Below, piece by piece: positions 6,618 to 12,367 of a stretch of DNA of 12,367 nt (the first letter of the stretch is position 1; each line of letters starts with the position of its first letter). The stretch spans positions 1 to 12,367 of the forward strand of contig JANXCJ010000047.1 in assembly GCA_025060275.1 (NCBI GenBank). Reading direction: 5' to 3'. Made by a program: the position numbers and the translations under genes. The notes beneath the pieces were generated by a model, which was not told the DNA's origin, did not search any database, and saw only the letters and a program-made list of their open reading frames with translations. The DNA is from Bacteroidia bacterium (GTDB taxonomy: Bacteria > Bacteroidota > Bacteroidia > SpSt-205).

Positions 6618-8661
6618 GGTCCTTAAGCGATTCTATCTTTTTCTCATTTTGATAGGGATAGGGTGGATAATCTTAGCAGCTCGTTTAGCTTACCTCCAGT
6701 GGAAATACAAGGATGCCTCGCCGTATGCCCCTTATGAGAATCGCCCTTATCTCAAAAAGGTAATAGGTGAGAGAGGCTCTATCCTTGCTCGGGATATGAC
6801 TGTACTTGCTACAAGCATGCCCCTCTTTCGCGTGGCGGTAGACCCGTCTCTCTGGACAGCAGAAGAGGTTCGCGACTCTCTTCGGCTGCTTGTAGCTGCT
6901 TTACGCCGACTTTTCCCTCAATACTGCCCTAAAACTGAAGACCTGTATTCTCACCTTTTAGAACGCTGGAAAGCCAAGGACAGGCATGTGTATCTATTCC
7001 CCTACCGAGTGCTTATTACTCATATTGAGCGAAAAGTACTAGATTCGCTTCCTCTCCTACGACCCTTACCCACAAGAAAAGCCCTCATCTTAGAAAAAAT
7101 TACGCACAAGCGTTCGTATCCCTATGGAGATTTAGCAAGGATTACCTTAGGCTATCTGGTGAATGACTCTATAGCATGGAGAGGGTTAGAAAGCGCTTTT
7201 CATAAAGAACTAAGGGGAGAAGAACGGTGGATTCTTGTTAGGCGGCTCCCGAATGGGATAGAAATTCCCTTAGAAGACCTTTCAGAATATGAGCCCCAAC
7301 CAGGAGGAGACTTATTCACTACCTTAGACCCTCATCTTCAAGATATAGTCAGTCAAGCCTTAGCAGAGGGAGTAAAAACTCACAAAGCTGCCGGCGGCGT
7401 AGCAATCCTTATGGAGGTCCGCACAGGCGAAATACTTGCCCTTGCGAACTATGGAGAACAGTATAATGATGCGGTGAGCACCCTATGGGAGCCTGGCTCT
7501 ACTTTCAAAGTGGCTACTGCCGCTGCCCTACTTGAGGAAAAAGCTATAAGACCGCAGCAGCGACTCCTTATCCCCGCTACCTTGACAATTGCAGACCGCA
7601 CCCTTTCAGATGGATATTTTACAGGCATAATCACCTTTGAAGAAGCCTTAGCTCATTCCAGTAACGTTGCCTTTGCAAGCCTTTGCCAAAAAGTTTTTGG
7701 CGGCTATCCTTCTCGCTTCTATGAGCAACTTCGGCGCTTCCATCTCTTAGAACCCACTGGAATTACGCTCTACCCCGAACCTCGCCCAACTTACATAGCG
7801 CCCAAGAGCCCTTACTTCAATCCTACTACACTCCCCTGGCTGGCTATAGGGTATAATATTCAGCTTACTCCTCTTCAACTCCTGACTTTCTACAATGCCA
7901 TAGCAAATAATGGAGTATGGATAGCACCCAAGCTTGTGCGAGAGATTCGCTATCCCGATGGAAGACGCACGATTATCCCTTCTTCTCCTCCTCATAGGAT
8001 TCTATCCCCTTCCACCGCCTATATCCTACGCAATCTCCTAAAGGCAGTGGTGGAAAAAGGTACCGCCCGCAATATCGCTACACCCCTCTATGCAATAGCA
8101 GGAAAAACAGGTACAGCCAAAAAGGTAAAAGGTAGATACTATGTAAATGAATATAGAGCCTCTTTTGTGGGATTCTTTCCTGCGGATAATCCGATTTATT
8201 CCTGCATAGTAATAGTAGATAACCCGCAGGCAGATGGAATCCATGGAGGTGAGGTAGCAGCGCCTATATTCCGAAAAATTGCAGATGCTGTGGTATTCCG
8301 CGACTTGCGGATAGCCCCCCAAGAGCTTGAGTCAAACCCTAACCGCTCTCAGCCTACCTTACCTGTCATGAATCAAGCTGTCGTAATTCCTCTCTACAAT
8401 GCGTTGAGCATCTCCACACCAGAAAGACCCGCAACTCCGTGGGTGCGTGGGATTTCACACACACACTATGTAAAATTTATGCCTCATCAGGACACTACCC
8501 CTCAAGGCATCGTAGGAATGAGCTTGCGCCAGGCCCTACACTACTTAGAGAAAAGAGGCTATCGTGTTTTCTGGCAAGGCAGTGGGGCTTATGTAGTCAG
8601 AGTTGAGCTAAGAAGTGCTAAGGAACTCCTTCTAACTCTCGGTGATAATGAAACCCCTTGA
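6610..8661 (+). CDS. ftsI: FtsI-type penicillin-binding protein (transpeptidase) with C-terminal PASTA domain
   Basis: A class B PBP of 683 residues that cross-links septal peptidoglycan outside the inner membrane. A signal anchor lies at about residues 8-28 (YLFLILIGIGWIILAARLAY). The dimerisation domain begins with GERGSILARD at 53-62. The transpeptidase domain has all three catalytic motifs: SxxK as STFK at 297-300 (nucleophile Ser297), SxN as SSN at 350-352, and KTGTA at 499-503. A single PASTA-like domain follows at about 632-665 (GMSLRQALHYLEKRGYRVFW), preceded by a Pro-rich linker. PASTA-bearing PBPs at this locus are common in Bacteroidota, whereas E. coli FtsI lacks the domain. It overlaps ftsL by 8 bases and murE by 14. 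The gene name follows from position and type; spoVD/pbpB-like naming is also possible. Confidence 0.93.
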   Translation: MSKVLKRFYLFLILIGIGWIILAARLAYLQWKYKDASPYAPYENRPYLKKVIGERGSILARDMTVLATSMPLFRVAVDPSLWTAEEVRDSLRLLVAALRRLFPQYCPKTEDLYSHLLERWKAKDRHVYLFPYRVLITHIERKVLDSLPLLRPLPTRKALILEKITHKRSYPYGDLARITLGYLVNDSIAWRGLESAFHKELRGEERWILVRRLPNGIEIPLEDLSEYEPQPGGDLFTTLDPHLQDIVSQALAEGVKTHKAAGGVAILMEVRTGEILALANYGEQYNDAVSTLWEPGSTFKVATAAALLEEKAIRPQQRLLIPATLTIADRTLSDGYFTGIITFEEALAHSSNVAFASLCQKVFGGYPSRFYEQLRRFHLLEPTGITLYPEPRPTYIAPKSPYFNPTTLPWLAIGYNIQLTPLQLLTFYNAIANNGVWIAPKLVREIRYPDGRRTIIPSSPPHRILSPSTAYILRNLLKAVVEKGTARNIATPLYAIAGKTGTAKKVKGRYYVNEYRASFVGFFPADNPIYSCIVIVDNPQADGIHGGEVAAPIFRKIADAVVFRDLRIAPQELESNPNRSQPTLPVMNQAVVIPLYNALSISTPERPATPWVRGISHTHYVKFMPHQDTTPQGIVGMSLRQALHYLEKRGYRVFWQGSGAYVVRVELRSAKELLLTLGDNETP

Positions 8662-10198
8662 AAAACTTATAGAAGGAGTCTCAGACTTGCATGTAAATGG
8701 CCCTATATCAGATATCTTGATAAAACATTTGACCGCAGATAGTCGTCAGGTTTTCCCTGGGAGCTTATTTGTTGCTTGGCAGGGCAGACAAGTAGATGGA
8801 CATGCCTTTATCCCTGAAGCAATAGCTAAGGGTGCCGTGGCTATATTAGCAGAAAAACCAGTAGAGCTTCCCCCTTCAATTCCCCTAATCTACACCTCCA
8901 ACGCAAGGAAAGCTTACGCAAGACTGTGCAGCAAGTGGTTTGGAAATCCAGAGAGAGAGGTATCCTGCGTGGGCATAACAGGCACAAACGGAAAAAGTTC
9001 TACCACTTATTACTTATATCAGCTCTGGAAGGGACTAGGGTATAAAGCAGGGCTCATAGGGACTGTTTTCTGCTTAGCAGATGGGGAGCAGCTACCTGCT
9101 ACACTGACCACACCAGATAGCTACGAGCTATACCGCCTTCTTCGGTACTATGCAGATAAGGGTATTTCTCATGTAGCTATGGAGGTTAGCTCTATTGCGT
9201 TAGACCAATATCGCACAGAGGGTATACCGTTTAGAGGAGCCGTATTCACCAATCTCTCGCATGACCATTTAGATTATCATGGTACTTTCTTAGCGTATCG
9301 TGATGCTAAAAAGCGGCTGTTTGACGAGCTACCCCCTAGAAGTTTTGCTCTAACGAATGCAGATGATAGAAATGGCCTCATCATGCTTCAGAATACAGCA
9401 GCCTGTACCTTTAGATATAGCCTGCAACAGGTAGCTGACTTTTATCTAACCCTGCGAGAAACCGGACTTTGGGGGCTCTCTTATGAGCTAAATATTCATC
9501 TTAGCGAAATACGGGACTGCTTTTCTTTGAGGTATCCCCTAACAGACAAGATAACCGACCTTCATGCACCACTCATAGGGCATTTTCAAGCATACAACTT
9601 ACTAGCGGCTGTAGGTGCGGCATTCCTCTCGGAGAAAGTCTTCCATGAAAAGGAAGGTAAGGAGCTCTGGCAAAAGCTAAGTGTGCTATCTACGACTGTA
9701 CAAACCCTCCCGGGGCGGTTAGAGCCAGTGCCCTTAGGTGGGGGGCGTATTGGATTAGTAGATTATGCCCATACACCTGATGCTGTGGAAAAAGTTTTGC
9801 GTAGTCTGCGTTCCTTGCTTCCTGAGGGAGGCAAGCTCGTAGCTGTCTTAGGGGCTGGAGGAAACCGAGACCGCACAAAACGCGGTCCCATGGGTATAGC
9901 CGCAGCAAAGCAAGCTGACCTCGCTATACTTACGAGTGACAACCCCCGAGATGAAGACCCCTTGAATATCCTAAAGGAAATGCTTGAACCCATCCCAGCT
10001 GACCTAAGAAAAAAGGTACTATGCATACCAGATAGAACGGAGGCTATAAAGAGTGCACTTCACGCGACTCCCCCTAATAGCCTTGTAGTGGTCTTAGGAA
10101 AAGGACATGAGACCTATCAAGAGATACGTGGGGTACGATACCCTTTCAGTGACAAGGAAGTATTAGAAAAGTGGGGAGGGCTCCTCTATGCTAAATGA
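8648..10198 (+). CDS. murE: MurE, UDP-MurNAc-L-Ala-D-Glu:meso-diaminopimelate ligase
   Basis: MurE is the cytoplasmic ATP-dependent ligase adding the third residue to the muropeptide. From ATG 8648 it has 516 residues. The P-loop TGTNGKSS is at 111-118, the UDP-substrate motif TTPD at 154-157, EVSSIALDQYR at 179-189, NLSHDHLDYHGT at 202-213, and the probable carbamylated lysine at 221 (YRDAKKRLF). VDYAHTPDAV at about 371-380, GNRDRTKRGPM at 405-415 and GKGHE at 484-488 complete the fold. DNPR at 431-434 is the signature of enzymes that select meso-DAP rather than lysine, so the wall is probably DAP-type. The ATG at 8648 is preferred to a GTG two codons upstream. It overlaps the PBP stop by 14 bases and mraY by 11. 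Confidence 0.95.
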   Translation: MKPLEKLIEGVSDLHVNGPISDILIKHLTADSRQVFPGSLFVAWQGRQVDGHAFIPEAIAKGAVAILAEKPVELPPSIPLIYTSNARKAYARLCSKWFGNPEREVSCVGITGTNGKSSTTYYLYQLWKGLGYKAGLIGTVFCLADGEQLPATLTTPDSYELYRLLRYYADKGISHVAMEVSSIALDQYRTEGIPFRGAVFTNLSHDHLDYHGTFLAYRDAKKRLFDELPPRSFALTNADDRNGLIMLQNTAACTFRYSLQQVADFYLTLRETGLWGLSYELNIHLSEIRDCFSLRYPLTDKITDLHAPLIGHFQAYNLLAAVGAAFLSEKVFHEKEGKELWQKLSVLSTTVQTLPGRLEPVPLGGGRIGLVDYAHTPDAVEKVLRSLRSLLPEGGKLVAVLGAGGNRDRTKRGPMGIAAAKQADLAILTSDNPRDEDPLNILKEMLEPIPADLRKKVLCIPDRTEAIKSALHATPPNSLVVVLGKGHETYQEIRGVRYPFSDKEVLEKWGGLLYAK

Positions 10199-11597
10199 AC
10201 TCATGCATTACCTGGAAGAGGCTTACGACCTGCCCGGGATGCGATTGGCGCAGTACCTAAGCTTTCGCACACTCATGGCGGGCCTTACTGCAGGCATAGT
10301 AGGATGGCTTCTTGGACCCCATATTATTCGTTGGCTTCAAAAAAAAGCCATAGCCGAGTCCATTCGGCAAGAAGGACCTCAAACTCATGCTGCGAAGCAA
10401 GGCACTCCCACTATGGGCGGCATCCTGATAGGGATTAGCCTTGTAGTCGGGGTTTTGCTCTGGGGAGAATTGACGAATGCGTATTTATGGGCTTTACTGG
10501 GACTGGCAATATGGCTTGGTGGATTAGGTTTCTTAGACGATTGGCTCAAAAAAACCCGCAATAAGCAGGGGCTACCCCCTCGCCTCAAGCTAGCAGGCCA
10601 AGCAGCTGCAGCGCTCTGGCTCACACTCCTGATGCTAACAGAGCCCAGTTTTTATACTACCCGAGAACATGTCCGATCTGATGGTACTTTACGCATGGCT
10701 CCCATTCTAAGAGAAGTCGGTTTTCAAAAAGAAGATCGCCTTCTCACGGTAGAGGAAGTTCCTTTTTCATTTTCACAGCAGCATTTCCACCCTCTCTTAG
10801 CAGGAGAACGCGCCCCTACTTACTATCGTATCAAACGCGGCAAAGACACTATCACCATAGCTATACCTCCTGAGATGCAGATAAGCGTAGCTACTAAACT
10901 CTTTGGACAGCAGCATTTCTCCTCTCTTTTTCGGACCAATCTACCCTTTGTAAAAAGCCAAGAGATTGTATATGGTCGTCTTGGAAACTGGCAGGCTCCC
11001 CCTTGGCTACAAGCTGTCATTTATGGATTGGTCCTCCTCTTTATCCTAACTGCTACAAGTAATGCATTTAATCTCACAGATGGATTAGATGGGCTCGCTA
11101 TTGGTGTAGGCGGTATTGCATTTGTAAGCCTTGGAGTTTTTGCTTACTTCTCCAGCAACCGAATCTGGGCGGATTACTTCATGATCTTGTATCTACCTTA
11201 TGCGTCTGAGGTGACAGTCTTCTGTGGAGCGATGGTAGGTACCTCCTTAGCCTTCCTATGGTATAATGCCTATCCAGCCCAAGTCTTCATGGGCGACACA
11301 GGAAGCCTCATGATAGGAGGACTTATCGGCGCAATTGCCATGATGATAAAGAAAGAGCTCCTCTTACCTCTAATTGCAGGAGTATCCTTTGCAGAGACTC
11401 TCTCCGTAATGCTACAAGTGGCCTATTTCCGTTATACAAAACGAAAATATGGTCAAGGGAGGCGTATCTTCCGTATGTCACCCCTACATCACCATTATGA
11501 GCTTGGTGGCTGGCATGAAGTAAAGGTAGTTATTCGCTTTTGGATAATAGCCCTTCTATTAAATGCCTTAGCCTTCATAACGCTCAAGCTGCGATGA
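10188..11597 (+). CDS. mraY: MraY, phospho-MurNAc-pentapeptide transferase, with a long extracytoplasmic insertion
   Basis: MraY is the polytopic inner-membrane enzyme that joins UDP-MurNAc-pentapeptide to undecaprenyl phosphate, making lipid I. Conserved sites are intact: TPTMGGI at 73-79, the Asp pair GFLDDW at 114-119, NAFNLTDGLDGLA at 292-304, the catalytic-Asp motif FMGDTGS at 367-373 and MSPLHHHYEL at 430-439. At 469 residues it is about 110 longer than E. coli MraY (360). The excess lies between membrane segment 4 (about 134-150) and the next one (about 272-290): roughly 120 polar residues, where E. coli has a few tens. Many Bacteroidota MraY proteins carry a shorter insertion here. 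The reading frame is clean and the motifs are intact, so the enzyme should be active. It overlaps murE by 11 bases and murD by 4 (ATGA). Confidence 0.94.
   Translation: MLNELMHYLEEAYDLPGMRLAQYLSFRTLMAGLTAGIVGWLLGPHIIRWLQKKAIAESIRQEGPQTHAAKQGTPTMGGILIGISLVVGVLLWGELTNAYLWALLGLAIWLGGLGFLDDWLKKTRNKQGLPPRLKLAGQAAAALWLTLLMLTEPSFYTTREHVRSDGTLRMAPILREVGFQKEDRLLTVEEVPFSFSQQHFHPLLAGERAPTYYRIKRGKDTITIAIPPEMQISVATKLFGQQHFSSLFRTNLPFVKSQEIVYGRLGNWQAPPWLQAVIYGLVLLFILTATSNAFNLTDGLDGLAIGVGGIAFVSLGVFAYFSSNRIWADYFMILYLPYASEVTVFCGAMVGTSLAFLWYNAYPAQVFMGDTGSLMIGGLIGAIAMMIKKELLLPLIAGVSFAETLSVMLQVAYFRYTKRKYGQGRRIFRMSPLHHHYELGGWHEVKVVIRFWIIALLLNALAFITLKLR
10775..10919 (+). repeat. 13-bp direct repeat inside the mraY insertion
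   Basis: ACAGCAGCATTTC occurs at 10775-10787 and again at 10907-10919, exactly 132 bases (44 codons) apart and in the same frame. Each copy encodes Gln-Gln-His-Phe (residues 197-200 and 241-244). Flanking residues are only loosely similar (FSFSQQHFHPLL versus KLFGQQHFSSLF). It may be a trace of an old internal duplication, or chance. Confidence 0.4.
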
Positions 11598-12367
11598 GAA
11601 AATCACTCGTAGGCATATGGGGATTAGGAGAGAGCGGCGTGGGAGCAGCTCTATTAGCTAAGAAGCACGGGTATGATATGCTTTTAGTAGCTTCTCAGCC
11701 CCCAGCACCCCATCATGCAAGAATCTTAGAGGGTGCCCAGCTTTCTTGGGAAGTAGTGGAAGACCCTTTTCCCCTCCTAAACCAGTGTGAGGTGATCATT
11801 CGTAGCCCTGGGATTCGTCCAGATACAGAAGCATTACGCAAGCTGCTAATAGAAGGCAAGAAGATCATCTCAGACTTAGAGTGGGGAGGGTGGCACTTTC
11901 CCTCTCATGCCATCTTATGGCTAGTTACAGGCTCTACAGGTAAAACTTCCACAACCGCACTCTTAGCCCACCTTCTACGAACAGGGGGAAAGCAAGCTAT
12001 TGCATGTGGGAATATCGGATACAGCTTCGGGGCTGCCCTCACAGAGGAAAAAATTTATGAATACTATGTGCTGGAAGCCAGCTCCTTTCAACTGTGGGAT
12101 ACTTATACCCTTACCCCTCACTTAGCCGTCATCACAAACCTTACCCGCAATCACATAGATTGGCATGGAAGTTATGAAGCTTACGTGGATGCTAAGCTTC
12201 GGTTTGTAACCCGTTTAAGACCCGAAAACCATCTCCTTTATGATGCCGGTAGCTTAAAGTTAGTTGAAGCGCTATCCCGTTACCCAATAAGGTGTAAAGT
12301 ATGGCGCTATCGTGAAGTAGGAGGAGATGGAATTACTGCATGGATAGAAAACCAAAACCTAATATGT
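11594..12367 (+). CDS. murD: MurD, UDP-MurNAc-L-Ala:D-glutamate ligase (partial, first 258 codons)
   Basis: MurD is the cytoplasmic Mur ligase adding D-Glu to UDP-MurNAc-L-Ala. The start ATG overlaps the mraY stop as ATGA. Visible features are the N-terminal nucleotide-binding motif GIWGLGESGVGAA at 7-19, RSPGI at 70-74, the ATP P-loop TGSTGKTSTT at 112-121, GNIG at 139-142, EASSFQL at 161-167, NLTRNHIDWHGSYEAY at 182-197 and the probable carbamylated Lys201. The P-loop reads GSTGKT where nearly all Mur ligases have G(T/S)NGKT; the Walker lysine is kept, but the usual Asn is Thr. The gene runs off the right edge. A full MurD has about 450 residues, so the C-terminal D-Glu-binding domain is missing. 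Its place directly after mraY is usual for the cluster. Confidence 0.93.
   Translation, partial: MRKSLVGIWGLGESGVGAALLAKKHGYDMLLVASQPPAPHHARILEGAQLSWEVVEDPFPLLNQCEVIIRSPGIRPDTEALRKLLIEGKKIISDLEWGGWHFPSHAILWLVTGSTGKTSTTALLAHLLRTGGKQAIACGNIGYSFGAALTEEKIYEYYVLEASSFQLWDTYTLTPHLAVITNLTRNHIDWHGSYEAYVDAKLRFVTRLRPENHLLYDAGSLKLVEALSRYPIRCKVWRYREVGGDGITAWIENQNLIC

Noticed and set aside
7449..8322. Minus-strand frames within the PBP gene
   Set aside because: Antisense to a gene with intact transpeptidase motifs; no independent evidence.
9690..11020. Minus-strand frames within murE and mraY
   Set aside because: Antisense shadows of genes whose family motifs are complete.
1..12367. CRISPR array, insertion sequence, phage or defence genes
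   Set aside because: No regularly spaced repeats, transposase motifs or terminal inverted repeats were seen; the window is core chromosomal sequence.

Overview
The window looks like chromosome of a member of the Bacteroidota or a close relative (Bacteroidota/Chlorobiota group). Three signs point there: a large sprA gene, whose product is the outer-membrane translocon of the type IX secretion system (T9SS); -7 boxes of the Bacteroidota type TAnnTTTG directly in front of genes, with no clear Shine-Dalgarno sequences; and a division and cell-wall (dcw) cluster in the order usual for the group. The species cannot be named from the sequence alone.

Layout. Positions 1-4553 (minus strand) hold the first 1517 codons of sprA, which continues past the left edge. 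Positions 4594-4900 (minus) hold two short overlapping reading frames. Each encodes an apparent lipoprotein signal peptide, and each has a -7-like box 4 bases before its ATG. Positions 4901-4993 are the divergent control region. It contains three 10-bp direct repeats with a GTGG core, the form expected of a MraZ operator, abutting an exact TAnnTTTG box. From 4994 to the right edge the plus strand carries mraZ, rsmH, ftsL, a ftsI-type penicillin-binding protein, murE, mraY and murD (cut off after 258 codons). Every neighbouring pair overlaps by 4 to 16 bases, so this is a single translationally coupled operon.

How the genes work together. MraZ probably controls its own operon through the repeats. 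RsmH methylates 16S rRNA. MurE adds meso-diaminopimelate and MurD adds D-glutamate to the UDP-MurNAc peptide. MraY transfers the finished muropeptide to the lipid carrier. FtsL and the PBP act at the division septum. The leftward genes concern the outer membrane: SprA, and perhaps two small lipoproteins.

No complete new system is evident. The points most worth a second look are the MraZ operator/promoter with its apparently leaderless GTG start, the tandem small lipoprotein frames upstream of sprA, the non-ATG start of sprA, and the very long extracytoplasmic insertion in MraY. No RNA genes, CRISPR arrays, insertion sequences or convincing terminators were seen.
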